A stretch of 64,000 nt of DNA from an uncultured Polaribacter sp. (GCF_947496195.1 NZ_CANMBY010000002.1:310001-374000), one strand, 5' to 3'; shown: positions 19,196 through 28,664, counted from the stretch's first letter. Notes: generated by a model from the sequence alone, not told the origin. Program-made: numbers and translations.

Positions 19196-19203
19196 CAAAT
19201 TTA
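19196..19203 (-). promoter_or_regulatory. -7 promoter element of folE
   Basis: On the minus strand this reads TAAATTTG, an exact TAnnTTTG match, 22 bases before the folE ATG and inside the short hisS-folE gap. Confidence 0.6.
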
Positions 19204-19213
19204 CGTTTTATTT

Positions 19214-20578
19214 CTAATGTAATTCGTTAATTAATTCTGAAAGCGAACATTTTGTTTGCTCACCAGAAATCATATTTTTTAAAGTATATACTTCGTTATC
19301 AATTTCTTGAGACCCTACAATAACTACAAATTCAATTTCACGCTTGTTAGCATAATTCATTTGTTTTTTCATTTTTGCAGCATCAGGAAACAATTCTGAT
19401 TTTATGCCTTTTGCTCGTAATTTAGAAATTGCTTTCATAGAATACAAAGCTTCATTTTCTCCAAAATTAACAAACAATACTTTAGGCTTAGGTAAATCAA
19501 CAGATTTAAACAAACCTAACTCTTCTAAAACCAAATAAATTCTATCTAACCCAAAGGAAATTCCTACACCAGACACATCTTTCATTCCAAAGATTCCTGT
19601 TAAATCATCATATCTTCCTCCACCACCAATAGAACCCATTTTTACTCCTTTAGGGGCAGCTACTTCAAAAATAGCTCCTGTATAATAGTTTAATCCTCTT
19701 GCTAAAGTTACATCTACTTCTAAATTAGCAGATTGTAAACCTAAATTTGTAACAGTATTAATAACAAAACGTAACTCCTCTACTCCTTTTGTACCTTCTT
19801 CTGATGTAGCTAGCATTAGTGCTAAAGCATCTAAATTTTCTGAGTTTGTACCATTAAAAGAAAATAAAGGTTGTACTTTTTCTATAGCCTCTTCAGTGAT
19901 TCCTTTAGAGAGCATTTCTTCTTGTACTTTTTGCTGACCAATTTTATCTAATTTGTCTAAAGCAACAGTAAAATCGATTAATTTATCTTGAGCACCAATA
20001 ACTTCTGCAATTCCTGATAATATTTTTCTGTTATTGATTTTAATGGTTGTTTCTGATAAACCTAATTTTGTAAAAACAGTATCATACAATTGAATAAACT
20101 CGACTTCTTGCCATAAAGATTGACTACCAACCACATCTGCATCACATTGATAAAACTCTCTAAAACGACCTTTTTGTGGTCTGTCTGCTCTCCAAACTGG
20201 TTGTACTTGATAACGTTTAAAAGGAAATGTAATTTCGTTTTGATGTTGTACTACATATCTAGCAAAAGGTACAGTTAAATCGTAACGTAAAGCTTTTTCT
20301 GAGATTTGTGAAGTTAATTTTAAGCTATCTTTTTCTTGAATAAGTTTATCATCTGCCTTAGCTAAAAAATCTCCAGAATTTAAAATTTTAAAAATCAAAC
20401 GATCACCTTCATCACCATATTTACCCATTAAAGTATCTGAATTCTCAAAACTTGGTGTTTCAATAGGTTGAAATCCGAAAGTTTCAAAAGCAGTTTTAAT
20501 CGTATTTATAATATATGTACGATTTGCGACTTCTGTTGGTGAAAAATCTCTTGTTCCTTTTGGGATGCTTGGTTTCAT
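19214..20578 (-). CDS. hisS: Histidyl-tRNA synthetase
   Basis: Class II aminoacyl-tRNA synthetase charging tRNA-His. The 454 residues show motif 1 near the N-terminus, motif 2 around [28 protein letters not shown], the histidine-specific [11 protein letters not shown]-type loop (here [16 protein letters not shown]), motif 3 with [18 protein letters not shown], and the C-terminal anticodon-binding domain (about 365-454). It has a leader of roughly 55 bases with a G-A-n-n-TTTG element near 20638. It precedes folE on the same strand. Confidence 0.97.
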   Translation of the reverse strand: MKPSIPKGTRDFSPTEVANRTYIINTIKTAFETFGFQPIETPSFENSDTLMGKYGDEGDRLIFKILNSGDFLAKADDKLIQEKDSLKLTSQISEKALRYDLTVPFARYVVQHQNEITFPFKRYQVQPVWRADRPQKGRFREFYQCDADVVGSQSLWQEVEFIQLYDTVFTKLGLSETTIKINNRKILSGIAEVIGAQDKLIDFTVALDKLDKIGQQKVQEEMLSKGITEEAIEKVQPLFSFNGTNSENLDALALMLATSEEGTKGVEELRFVINTVTNLGLQSANLEVDVTLARGLNYYTGAIFEVAAPKGVKMGSIGGGGRYDDLTGIFGMKDVSGVGISFGLDRIYLVLEELGLFKSVDLPKPKVLFVNFGENEALYSMKAISKLRAKGIKSELFPDAAKMKKQMNYANKREIEFVVIVGSQEIDNEVYTLKNMISGEQTKCSLSELINELH

Positions 20579-20650
20579 GTATAATCTTTAGATTTTCTCT
20601 TTAGGTGTATAAACACCTTTAAATTTAAAGCTGCAAATATCGTGAAAATC

Positions 20651-21595
20651 TTACAAATTATCTGATGTAGAAATAGTTTTATTTCTTTTACGTAAAGTAG
20701 CAATAGAAGCATTTAACTCAAAGCCTAAGAGTAAAATTATTGCATTTAACCAAATGAATAACATTAAAATTAACAATGTTCCTATAGAACCATACAACTC
20801 ATTGTATTTAGCAAATTCATTTACATAAATACCAAATAAATAAAAAGTGAGAATAGAAAGAATAGTCGTTAATACTGCTCCTGGAGAAAAAAATCGAGAT
20901 TCTTTACCCTCTTTAACTCCATAATGATATAACATAGATACTGTAATAAAAATCATAGTTAAGAATATTAAAGCTCTACCAATTTGTAACCAAATTAAAT
21001 TATCTTCTAACCATTGTAAACCTCCTCTTTCTTTAATGTAAAGTTCTAAAAATGTTATGATAACAACTGTAATGATTAAAAACACAACAATAATTAAAGA
21101 CACTAAAACTGCTATAAAATACGCTCTAAACACATTTCGAACTTCTTTTATATGGTAAGAATATTCAAAACCACCAAAGATTGCATTTACACCATTTGCC
21201 ATAAGAAAAAGTGATACTATAAAACCAAAAGAAAGTAAGCCTGAATATTGATTTTTAATAATATCTTCTATAACTGGCCCAATTAAATCATAAGTTTTTG
21301 GAGGTAAAACATCTGTAATAATAGAAAGTAATCCTTCTTGAAAACCATCTATTGGGATATAAGGTATTAATGTAAAAATAAATAATAAGAAAGGAAAAAT
21401 AGCCATAAAGAAGCTATAAGCAATACCACTTGCTCTTGTGGTTAAAGCTCCCTCAATAATTCCAATAAAATACATTTCTAAAACATCATAGAGAGACATC
21501 CCTTCTAAACCAGGAATTTTAATTTTTTTTCCTATTCTTACTAAAACGCAAACAATTGGAATTTTATCTAATTTATCTTCTATTTCTTTAGTCAT
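20651..21595 (-). CDS. YihY/BrkB-family inner-membrane protein
   Basis: 314 residues with about six hydrophobic helices and the family signature TTRASGIAYSFFMAIFPFLL near residue 55, followed by LIPYIPIDGF. YihY/BrkB proteins are polytopic inner-membrane proteins of debated function, once confused with RNase BN; no enzymatic residues are known. It is the last gene of the nadC unit, 24 bases behind the lipoprotein gene. Confidence 0.88.
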   Translation of the reverse strand: MTKEIEDKLDKIPIVCVLVRIGKKIKIPGLEGMSLYDVLEMYFIGIIEGALTTRASGIAYSFFMAIFPFLLFIFTLIPYIPIDGFQEGLLSIITDVLPPKTYDLIGPVIEDIIKNQYSGLLSFGFIVSLFLMANGVNAIFGGFEYSYHIKEVRNVFRAYFIAVLVSLIIVVFLIITVVIITFLELYIKERGGLQWLEDNLIWLQIGRALIFLTMIFITVSMLYHYGVKEGKESRFFSPGAVLTTILSILTFYLFGIYVNEFAKYNELYGSIGTLLILMLFIWLNAIILLLGFELNASIATLRKRNKTISTSDNL

Positions 21596-21619
21596 ATAAA
21601 TTGTCTTTCAGACAGTTAC

Positions 21620-22090
21620 TTATTTTGAAATTCTATTTAATTCTAAAATTATTTCTTTAAAAATAGCTTCGTTTTTAATGGCTGATAAAGAATCTTTTAA
21701 TATTAAAAAATCAGCTCCTAAAGCTGTACTTGATAAAAGTCCATAATTTTTATTGAAAACCAAAGTTCTATTATGACTTTTTACAACTTTTTGTTGATAC
21801 ATTTTATAACTAAAGTCACTTGTATTGTATTCTCTACGAATAGAATAAAAAGAATCTTTATCAGAAATTAGAATATCATTATTTACATTAAAAACCACAT
21901 GTAGATCTTTAATGGTATCTTTTTTATTAGAATACTTGTAATAAATATTTCCTTTTTCTTTTTTTATGTTTACAATAAATTTATCTGTTTGAGTTCTTTG
22001 AAAAGAATGAATATAAACAAGTGATGAACTTTCATTTTTACATGAAAAAAGGAATAGAGATAAAAGAAGATATATTTTTAAAAATTTCAT
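21620..22090 (-). CDS. Putative lipoprotein, unknown function
   Basis: 156 residues with a lipoprotein signal peptide whose lipobox ends at LFLFSC (C17), followed by KNESSS. The mature part is predicted beta-rich with no recognised domain. The start overlaps the stop of the pentapeptide repeat gene by four bases, so it is translationally coupled. No similarity recognised; function unknown. Confidence 0.75.
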   Translation of the reverse strand: MKFLKIYLLLSLFLFSCKNESSSLVYIHSFQRTQTDKFIVNIKKEKGNIYYKYSNKKDTIKDLHVVFNVNNDILISDKDSFYSIRREYNTSDFSYKMYQQKVVKSHNRTLVFNKNYGLLSSTALGADFLILKDSLSAIKNEAIFKEIILELNRISK

Positions 22091-22659
22091 TCTATAATAA
22101 TTTCATATTTACTTAATAAACCAACCACATTATTCTTATTAAAAGTTGCTCCTTTTAATTTATTCTCTTCAGGATTTATAGAAAAATTATAAGCTGATGA
22201 AAAATTAACATTTTCTAAATTACTTCTTTCAAAAACAGTTTTACTTAAATCACAATTATCAAATTTCGAGTTTAATAATACAGTTTCTGTAAAATCTGCT
22301 TCTTGCAAATTACAATTTTCAAAAATAGTGTTAGGTATATTTAATTGATAAAATGAAGCATAATTTAATTGACAGTCTTTAAAAAAGAATTGTAATAAAA
22401 AAGTATCTACTTCATGAAACTTAACCCCAATTAATTTACAGTTTTTAAAGTTGACATTTTTAAAAGCTGTGTTTTTAATAGTGGTATTACTAAAATTACA
22501 ATTGATAAAATCACATTCTATAAATTGGATATTTGACGCATGTATATTTTCAAAGTTACAATTGGTAAAAGTGCAATTATCATATTCCCCTTTTTTAATT
22601 TTAGTTTTTGTAAAGTCTAGTTTAACAAATGCTTCACTATCAAAATAATTGTCAACCAT
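22087..22659 (-). CDS. Pentapeptide repeat protein (cytoplasmic)
   Basis: 190 residues without signal peptide. A regular five-residue period of F/L residues (NCTFTNCNFENIHASNIQF and onward) indicates a right-handed quadrilateral beta-helix. The C-terminal end (INPEENKLKGATF followed by VVGLLSKYEIIIE) resembles the tail of the Qnr/McbG-like branch of the family. Qnr proteins protect DNA gyrase; whether this one does is unknown. It lies 3 bases after nadC and overlaps the lipoprotein gene, so it is part of the nadC unit. Confidence 0.88.
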   Translation of the reverse strand: MVDNYFDSEAFVKLDFTKTKIKKGEYDNCTFTNCNFENIHASNIQFIECDFINCNFSNTTIKNTAFKNVNFKNCKLIGVKFHEVDTFLLQFFFKDCQLNYASFYQLNIPNTIFENCNLQEADFTETVLLNSKFDNCDLSKTVFERSNLENVNFSSAYNFSINPEENKLKGATFNKNNVVGLLSKYEIIIE

Positions 22660-22662
22660 TTA

Positions 22663-23520
22663 CTAAATAGCTTTAAGGCTTAAATCCATATTATAAACTG
22701 AATGAGTTAAAGCACCAGATGAAATAAAATCTACACCACATTCTGCATATTCTCTAATGGTTTTTTCATTAATACCTCCAGAAGATTCTGTAAAGCAAGT
22801 ATCACCAATTAAAGCCACAGCTTTTTTGGTGTCTTCGTAATTAAAATTATCGATTAAAATTCTGTAAACTCCTTTATTTGAAAGTATTTCTTTAATTTCT
22901 TCTAGACTTCTAGCTTCAACAATAATTTTAATATCAAGATTTTTTTCTGCCAAATATTTTTGAGTTTTAGTAATTGCAGCTGTGATGCCACCTGCAAAAT
23001 CGATATGATTATCTTTAATCATAACCATATCATATAAAGCAAATCTATGATTTTCTCCACCTCCAATTTTTACTGCCCATTTTTCTAAAGCTCTTATACC
23101 TGGTGTTGTTTTTCTAGTATCTAAAACTTTAGTTTTTGTGCCTTCTAATAAATCTGCAAAAAATTTAGTTTTGGTTGCAATAGCAGACATTCTTTGCATA
23201 GCATTTAAAACCAAACGTTCTGCCATTAAAATAGATTGCGACTTTCCTGAAACATGAAAAACAACATCTCCGTATTTTACTTTTTCACCATCATTTATAA
23301 AAGTTTCTATTTTTAAATCTTTATCTACATATCTAAAAACTTGTTTTGCAAACTCAACACCTGCAATAACTCCATCATCTTTTACCAATAATTTTGCTTT
23401 ACCAACTGCATTTTTAGGAATACAAGATAAAGAAGTATGGTCTCCATCACCAATATCTTCTCTTATTGCATTTTTAATGATGATATCTAATTCTTTTTGA
23501 AATTGTTCTTCTGAAATCAT
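22663..23520 (-). CDS. nadC: Nicotinate-nucleotide pyrophosphorylase (carboxylating)
   Basis: Quinolinate phosphoribosyltransferase of de novo NAD synthesis. The 285 residues show the N-terminal EDIGDGDHTS signature, KLLVKDDGVIAG, the core DTRKTTPGIRALEKWAVKIGG block binding quinolinate, and the C-terminal SSGGINEKTIREYAECGVDFISSGALTHS. It is the first gene of the unit nadC - pentapeptide protein - lipoprotein - YihY and diverges from rlmH across 62 bases. A TATTTTTA element on the minus strand, about 20 bases before the ATG, may be its -7 box. Confidence 0.96.
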   Translation of the reverse strand: MISEEQFQKELDIIIKNAIREDIGDGDHTSLSCIPKNAVGKAKLLVKDDGVIAGVEFAKQVFRYVDKDLKIETFINDGEKVKYGDVVFHVSGKSQSILMAERLVLNAMQRMSAIATKTKFFADLLEGTKTKVLDTRKTTPGIRALEKWAVKIGGGENHRFALYDMVMIKDNHIDFAGGITAAITKTQKYLAEKNLDIKIIVEARSLEEIKEILSNKGVYRILIDNFNYEDTKKAVALIGDTCFTESSGGINEKTIREYAECGVDFISSGALTHSVYNMDLSLKAI

Positions 23521-23570
23521 ACTTTAGATTTATTCTGACGTAAAAATAGGAATTCATACTACATAATTTG

Positions 23571-23578
23571 TAATTTTG
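23571..23578 (+). promoter_or_regulatory. -7 promoter element of rlmH
   Basis: TAATTTTG matches TAnnTTTG and ends four bases before the rlmH ATG; the transcript is predicted to be leaderless. Confidence 0.55.
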
Positions 23579-23582
23579 AGCT

Positions 23583-24056
23583 ATGAAAATTAAACTTCTT
23601 GCTATTGGAAAAACTGACAATAAGCAGTTAATTCAATTAATTGATGAATATCAAAATCGACTAAAACACTATGTTAAGTTTGAGTTAGAGATTATTAATG
23701 ATATTAAAAATGCGAAAAATCTTAGTGAAGATCAGCAGAAAGAAAAAGAGGGAGTATTAATTTTAAATAGATTACAAAATACAGACCAGTTAGTATTATT
23801 AGATGATAAAGGCAAACATTTTACATCTATTGAATTCTCTAAATACTTACAAAAAAAGATGAATTCTGGCATTAAACAATTAGTTTTGGTTATTGGTGGA
23901 CCTTATGGTTTTTCTGACACTGTTTATCAAAAAGCACAAGGTAAAATCTCTTTATCTAAAATGACATTTTCACATCAAATGATTCGTTTGTTTATCGTAG
24001 AACAAATCTATAGAGGTTTTACAATTTTACGAAACGAACCTTATCATCATGAATAA
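23583..24056 (+). CDS. rlmH: 23S rRNA (pseudouridine-1915-N3)-methyltransferase
   Basis: SPOUT-fold methyltransferase that modifies helix 69 of 23S rRNA in assembled ribosomes. The 157-residue length and the blocks LLDDKGKHFTSIEFS, LVLVIGGPYGFSDTVY (SAM-binding knot), ISLSKMTFSHQMIRLFIVEQ and the terminal ILRNEPYHHE are diagnostic. It has a -7 element four bases before the ATG and converges on the XRE gene with only three bases between the stops. Confidence 0.97.
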   Translation: MKIKLLAIGKTDNKQLIQLIDEYQNRLKHYVKFELEIINDIKNAKNLSEDQQKEKEGVLILNRLQNTDQLVLLDDKGKHFTSIEFSKYLQKKMNSGIKQLVLVIGGPYGFSDTVYQKAQGKISLSKMTFSHQMIRLFIVEQIYRGFTILRNEPYHHE

Positions 24057-24059
24057 GTT

Positions 24060-24878
24060 TTACGATTTTTCTTTTAAAGACGATAAAACCTTATAAATTA
24101 AAATAATTTCAAAAATTTCTACTACAGCTTGTGTAAATAAACCTATAGGCGCAAGTATAATTAATAGCCAACAAACTCCTGTTACAATTTCAAAAATCCC
24201 TGTCCATTTTGTAATATCTCCAAATTCTTTAAGTCTTAAAAAAGCAATTCCTAAAATAACACTGAGAGCTCCAAACGTAATTAGTTTAGAGAAACTAATA
24301 ACACCAGTAAAATCGTCAGAAAAATATAAAGCGCTAATATCTAATATTGTAAAAACTAAGCTAAATACTATAATTAAAAAAGTACTAATTTGTAAAAGAT
24401 AATTTTTGTGTAAACCAGAAATTATGATAAAACCTCTAAAGAAAAATACCAAAGAGATAAAAGAAATAGATTTTGTAAAAACATATATTACATTAAATAG
24501 CCAATCATCTTTAAATGCTAAAAAATCAACAAAGATTTCTAAAAAACCAGCAATAAAGTAAATAATACCAAAAACAAAAGCAGTTTTTAATTGTTTAGAA
24601 ACTTTTTCTGATTTTACTCCTAAAATATTATCAAACTTACTAGGCTCGTATTTTTTGTCAAAAACTTCTTCAAAGTCTACACCAAGTACTTCTAAAATTG
24701 CTTTAATTGTATAGCTTCTTGGAGACACATCTCCAGCTTCAATTCTTTGTATGGTTCTAACATTAATATTGCATTGTTCTACTAATTCTTCTTGGGTTAA
24801 TCCTTTTAATTTTCTTAACTCTAAAATTTTCTTTCCTAACTCTGGTTGTTTCATAAGATAACGATTTTTAAATTCCAT
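24060..24878 (-). CDS. XRE-type membrane-anchored transcriptional regulator
   Basis: 272 residues. Residues about 14-70 form an XRE/Cro helix-turn-helix (GKKILELRKLKGLTQEEL, then NVRTIQRIEAGDVSPRSYTI). The remainder holds about five or six hydrophobic segments (for example FVFGIIYFIAGFLEIFV and FISLVFFFRGFIIISG), so this looks like a DNA-binding domain fused to a membrane domain, a design seen in Bacteroidetes regulators that may respond to membrane state or a small ligand. Target genes are unknown; the adjacent rdgB-ABC unit is transcribed divergently across 201 bases and is one candidate. Confidence 0.85.
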   Translation of the reverse strand: MEFKNRYLMKQPELGKKILELRKLKGLTQEELVEQCNINVRTIQRIEAGDVSPRSYTIKAILEVLGVDFEEVFDKKYEPSKFDNILGVKSEKVSKQLKTAFVFGIIYFIAGFLEIFVDFLAFKDDWLFNVIYVFTKSISFISLVFFFRGFIIISGLHKNYLLQISTFLIIVFSLVFTILDISALYFSDDFTGVISFSKLITFGALSVILGIAFLRLKEFGDITKWTGIFEIVTGVCWLLIILAPIGLFTQAVVEIFEIILIYKVLSSLKEKS

Positions 24879-25052
24879 ACAATGTTAGTTTAGTAAATTA
24901 AATTGACAAATTTTTACAGCCCTTTTTAACCCGACATTTTCACGACAAACCAATGATAACAAAGGTTTCAGGATTTTTATACTTTAGCAATTTACAGTAT
25001 ATTTTTTAGAATTGATTAAAAAAGAACGCAAAAACTTCATAAAGAAATTGAT

Positions 25053-25060
25053 TACATTTG
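25053..25060 (+). promoter_or_regulatory. -7 promoter element of the rdgB unit
   Basis: TACATTTG, exact TAnnTTTG match, 19 bases before the rdgB start at 25080. It lies in the 201-base divergent region shared with the XRE regulator, where I see no other clear element. Confidence 0.55.
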
Positions 25061-25079
25061 TTAAAAATTTTTCTTTTAA

Positions 25080-25658
25080 ATGAAACTCGTTTTTGCCACA
25101 AACAATTTAAATAAATTAAAAGAAGTACAACAAATGCTTTCCTCATCATTTGAAATTTTGAGTTTAAAAGACATCAATTGTTTTGAAGAAGTTGAAGAAA
25201 CTGAAACTACTTTAGAAGGCAATGCAAAATTAAAAGCAAATTATATTACTACTAATTTCGGTTATAGTTGTTTTGCTGATGATACTGGGTTAGAAGTTGA
25301 TGCTTTAAATGGTAAACCAGGAGTTTATTCTGCACGTTTTGCAGGCGAGCCAAGAGATGCTGAAAGAAATATGCAGAAATTACTAACTGAGCTTAAAAAT
25401 GAATCAAATAGAAAGGCTCAATTTAGAACAGCCATCTGTTTAAATATTAATAATGAACAATTTCTTTTTGAAGGTATTTGTGTGGGAGAAATTTTAACAG
25501 AAAAAAAAGGTGAAAAAGGTTTTGGTTATGATCCTGTTTTTAAACCAGAAGGTTTTTCTACTTCGTTTGCAGAAATGAGTGCAGAAGAAAAAAACAAAAT
25601 TTCTCATAGAGGTTTAGCCATTCAAAAATTAGTAACTTTTTTAAAAAATAATTACTAG
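25080..25658 (+). CDS. rdgB: Non-canonical purine NTP pyrophosphatase (ITPase, HAM1 family)
   Basis: Hydrolyses dITP, ITP and XTP to monophosphates and keeps deaminated purines out of DNA and RNA. The 192 residues show the family start [15 protein letters not shown], the catalytic [24 protein letters not shown] segment, the [12 protein letters not shown] substrate loop and the closing [10 protein letters not shown]. The ABC permease gene follows after 17 bases, so they are probably cotranscribed. Confidence 0.96.
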   Translation: MKLVFATNNLNKLKEVQQMLSSSFEILSLKDINCFEEVEETETTLEGNAKLKANYITTNFGYSCFADDTGLEVDALNGKPGVYSARFAGEPRDAERNMQKLLTELKNESNRKAQFRTAICLNINNEQFLFEGICVGEILTEKKGEKGFGYDPVFKPEGFSTSFAEMSAEEKNKISHRGLAIQKLVTFLKNNY

Positions 25659-25675
25659 TAGATTAGTTTAAAATA

Positions 25676-26704
25676 ATGACGCAAAAAAACTACACAAAAC
25701 ATTTTTTACTTTTATCAATATTACTGTTTGTATTATTTTTTGTGAATATTAGTTTAGGCTCTGTAAATATTCCCTTTAAAGATATTTTTAATGCTCTATT
25801 TGGTAATGTTGATGTTAAAGAAAGTTGGCAAACCATAATATTAAACTTTAGATTACCAAAAGCTTTAACAGCAATAATGGTTGGGTCTGGATTATCTATT
25901 TGTGGTTTATTAATGCAAACCTTATTTAGAAATCCGCTTGCAGGCCCTTTTGTTTTAGGTATTTCTTCTGGTGCAAGTTTAGGAGTTGCTATACTTATTT
26001 TAGGTTCATCTGTTTTTGGTGGGTATTTTCTATCAAATACATTATCTAACTGGTCTTTACCTATTACAGCAAGTTTAGGAGCATTTTTAGTGTTATCTGC
26101 AGTTATTATTGCAGCAAATAAAGTTAGAAATACAATGTCGATATTAATTATTGGTTTAATGTTTGGCAGCTTAACCTCTGCTATTATAAGTGTACTGTCT
26201 TATTTTGCAGAAGCATCTAAAATTCAACAATATATTTTCTGGAATTTTGGGAGTTTAGGAAATTTAAGCTGGCAAGAGTTAAGTGTTTTTGGATTATTTT
26301 ATATTATCGGAATTATAGCTTGTATTGCTATTATTAAACCATTAAACAGTTTTCTTTTAGGTGAAAATTATGCTAAAAGTTTAGGTGTAAATATTAAAAA
26401 AAGCAGAAATGTTATTTTATTAATTACTAGTGTTTTAACAGGAGTAATTACAGCTTTTTCTGGACCTATTGCTTTTATTGGATTAGCAGTACCTCATGTT
26501 GCAAGAATGATATTTAATACATCTAATCATAAAATTTTAATTCCAGCTACAGCAATTATTGGAGGTGTTATTTTATTAATTTGTGATAGTATTGCACAAC
26601 TTCCTTTTAGCGAATTTACACTACCATTAAATGCAGTAACTTCTTTATTTGGAGCTCCTATTGTAATTTGGCTATTAGTTAGGAAAAAGAAAATTTTTAT
26701 ATAA
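25676..26704 (+). CDS. FecCD-family ABC transporter permease
   Basis: Polytopic permease (342 residues, about nine to ten membrane helices) of the BtuC/FhuB/FecCD family, which imports iron-siderophores, haem or cobalamin across the inner membrane. Family blocks include FRLPKALTAIMVGSGLSICGLLMQTLFRNPLAGPFVLGISSGA near the first helices and AFSGPIAFIGLAVPHVARM. It is coupled to the ATPase gene 4 bases downstream. No periplasmic binding protein gene is adjacent, so the substrate cannot be told; siderophore-iron or cobalamin are the candidates. Confidence 0.92.
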   Translation: MTQKNYTKHFLLLSILLFVLFFVNISLGSVNIPFKDIFNALFGNVDVKESWQTIILNFRLPKALTAIMVGSGLSICGLLMQTLFRNPLAGPFVLGISSGASLGVAILILGSSVFGGYFLSNTLSNWSLPITASLGAFLVLSAVIIAANKVRNTMSILIIGLMFGSLTSAIISVLSYFAEASKIQQYIFWNFGSLGNLSWQELSVFGLFYIIGIIACIAIIKPLNSFLLGENYAKSLGVNIKKSRNVILLITSVLTGVITAFSGPIAFIGLAVPHVARMIFNTSNHKILIPATAIIGGVILLICDSIAQLPFSEFTLPLNAVTSLFGAPIVIWLLVRKKKIFI

Positions 26705-26708
26705 TATT

Positions 26709-27506
26709 TTGAGTAATAAAGCAGATAATATCATTTTAAAAACCGAAAATTTAAGTATAGGTTATCAACAAAAAAAACAAAATATTGTTGTGGCATCTGC
26801 TATAAATTTATATTTAGAAAAAGGAAAACTCATAACTGTTTTAGGTAAAAATGGAATTGGAAAATCAACATTTTTACGAACAATTGCTAATGTACAAAAA
26901 CCACTTTCTGGAGCTGTTTTTATTAAAAAACAACTAATACAGAATTATGAAAATATTGAGTTTGCTAAATTAGTTAGCATGGTATTAACAGAAAGACTGC
27001 CAGAAAGTCAACTCACTGTTTTTGAATTAATTGCTACAGGTAGACAACCTTACACAAATTGGATAGATTCACTTACTAAAGAAGATATTGAAAAAATAAA
27101 TTGGGCTATAGAACAAACTGGGATTCAACATTTAAAACATAAAAGATTTTACGAATTAAGTGATGGGCAATTACAACATGTACTTATAGCTAGAGCTTTG
27201 GCACAAGACACTCCAATTATTATATTAGATGAACCTACTGCTCATTTAGATTTACATAATACTATAAAGATTATTCAGCTTTTAAAAGAATTAGTTCATA
27301 AAACTGGTAAAACTATAATAATGTCTTCTCATCAAGTTAATCTTTCTATTCAACTTGCAGATGAAATTATACTTTTTAAAGACAAAAATATTGTAAAAGG
27401 AATACCTTCGAAACTTATAGAAGAAGGAGCTTTTGATGATTTATTCTCCTCTAAAATTATTTATTTTAATAAAGAAGTACAACAGTTTATTGTTAACACA
27501 AAGTAA
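26709..27506 (+). CDS. FecE/BtuD-type ABC transporter ATP-binding protein
   Basis: 265-residue ATPase partner of the preceding permease. Walker A is LGKNGIGKST, the signature motif is the variant LSDGQ (followed by LQHVLIARAL), Walker B is IIILDEPTAHLD and the H-loop is in IMSSHQVNLS. Translation starts at TTG (26709), 4 bases after the permease stop; no in-frame ATG is available. It ends the rdgB - permease - ATPase unit; the M28 peptidase gene downstream has its own promoter. Confidence 0.92.
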   Translation: MSNKADNIILKTENLSIGYQQKKQNIVVASAINLYLEKGKLITVLGKNGIGKSTFLRTIANVQKPLSGAVFIKKQLIQNYENIEFAKLVSMVLTERLPESQLTVFELIATGRQPYTNWIDSLTKEDIEKINWAIEQTGIQHLKHKRFYELSDGQLQHVLIARALAQDTPIIILDEPTAHLDLHNTIKIIQLLKELVHKTGKTIIMSSHQVNLSIQLADEIILFKDKNIVKGIPSKLIEEGAFDDLFSSKIIYFNKEVQQFIVNTK

Positions 27507-27508
27507 TT

Positions 27509-27539
27509 TTGATTAGACTCTTTCTTTTTGTTACTTTTG
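27509..27539 (+). promoter_or_regulatory. Promoter of the M28 peptidase gene
   Basis: TTG (27509-27511), 20-base spacer, TACTTTTG (27532-27539): full Bacteroidetes consensus, 35 bases before the ATG. Confidence 0.65.
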
Positions 27540-27574
27540 ATATTTTAACAATAAAATTAATACAAATTTAATAC

Positions 27575-28618
27575 ATGAAAAAAATAGTATTATTCGCAAG
27601 TGTTTTAAGCTTTATAGCTTGTGGTTCTAGCAAAAATGCAATAGACGAAAATATAGACCAAGCAGTAAAATATGCTTCAACAATAACTGCAAAAGACCTT
27701 GGAGCACATTTATTTACTTATGCTTCAGATGATTTCGAAGGAAGAAATACAGGTGAACCTGGTCAGAAGAAAGCAGTTGAATACTTAAAAGACTTTTATA
27801 TAACTCAAGGTATAAAATCACCTATGGGTAATAATGATTATTTCCAAGAAGTACCAGAAGAATGGTTAGCTAAAAATTCACGTCGTGGAAAATTAAAAGC
27901 ATCCGAAAATGTGCTAGCTTTTATAGAAGGTTCAGAAAAACCAGAAGAAATTATTGTTATTTCAGCTCACTTAGATCATGTAGGTGTTAATAATGGTGAA
28001 ATTTACAATGGTGCAGATGATGATGGATCTGGAACAGTAGCACTTTTAGAAATTGCTGAAGCTTTTAAAATGGCAGCAGATGCTGGTAAAGGCCCAAAAA
28101 GATCAATTTTATTTTTACATGTAACTGGAGAAGAAAAAGGTTTATTAGGTTCTAAATATTACACACAAAACCCAACTTTTCCACTAGCTAATACAGTTTG
28201 TAATTTAAATATTGACATGATTGGAAGAATTGATGCTAGACACAAAGAAGATCCAAATTATGTGTATTTAATTGGTTCAGATAAGTTAAGTACAGAGTTA
28301 CATACTTTATCAGAAAATATCAATAAAAAATATATGAACATTAATTTAGATTATAAATATAATGATGAAAATGATCCAAATCGTTTTTACTACAGATCTG
28401 ATCATTACAACTTCGCAAAAAATAATGTGCCAATCATTTTTTATTTTAATGGAACTCATGTAGACTATCATCAACCAACTGATACTCCAGATAAAATTAA
28501 TTATGAATTACTAGAAAACAGAGCAAAATTAGTTTTTCATACAGCTTGGGAAATTGCAAATAAAGAAACTAGAATTATTGCTGATAAAGCTGAAGTTAAA
28601 AAAGAAACTACAAGATAA
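27575..28618 (+). CDS. M28-family zinc aminopeptidase lipoprotein
   Basis: 347 residues with a lipoprotein signal peptide (lipobox ending SFIAC, C16), then an M28 peptidase domain. Metal-binding and catalytic segments are visible: VISAHLDHVG (H132, D134), NGADDDGSGT (about 146-154), HVTGEEKGLLGS (E186, E187), a NLNIDMIGR segment and the closing H in THVDYHQPTDTPDKI. It presumably trims N-terminal residues from peptides in the periplasm or at the outer membrane. It has its own consensus promoter and is followed by a terminator, so it is a single-gene unit. Confidence 0.92.
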   Translation: MKKIVLFASVLSFIACGSSKNAIDENIDQAVKYASTITAKDLGAHLFTYASDDFEGRNTGEPGQKKAVEYLKDFYITQGIKSPMGNNDYFQEVPEEWLAKNSRRGKLKASENVLAFIEGSEKPEEIIVISAHLDHVGVNNGEIYNGADDDGSGTVALLEIAEAFKMAADAGKGPKRSILFLHVTGEEKGLLGSKYYTQNPTFPLANTVCNLNIDMIGRIDARHKEDPNYVYLIGSDKLSTELHTLSENINKKYMNINLDYKYNDENDPNRFYYRSDHYNFAKNNVPIIFYFNGTHVDYHQPTDTPDKINYELLENRAKLVFHTAWEIANKETRIIADKAEVKKETTR

Positions 28619-28632
28619 TTAAGTATTTAATA

Positions 28633-28664
28633 CAAAAAAAACCTCACAAAAGTGAGGTTTTTTT
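28633..28664 (+). terminator. Intrinsic terminator of the M28 peptidase gene
   Basis: AACCTCAC (28640-28647), AAAA, GTGAGGTT (28652-28659), then T run; A run on the left side. Confidence 0.9.
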
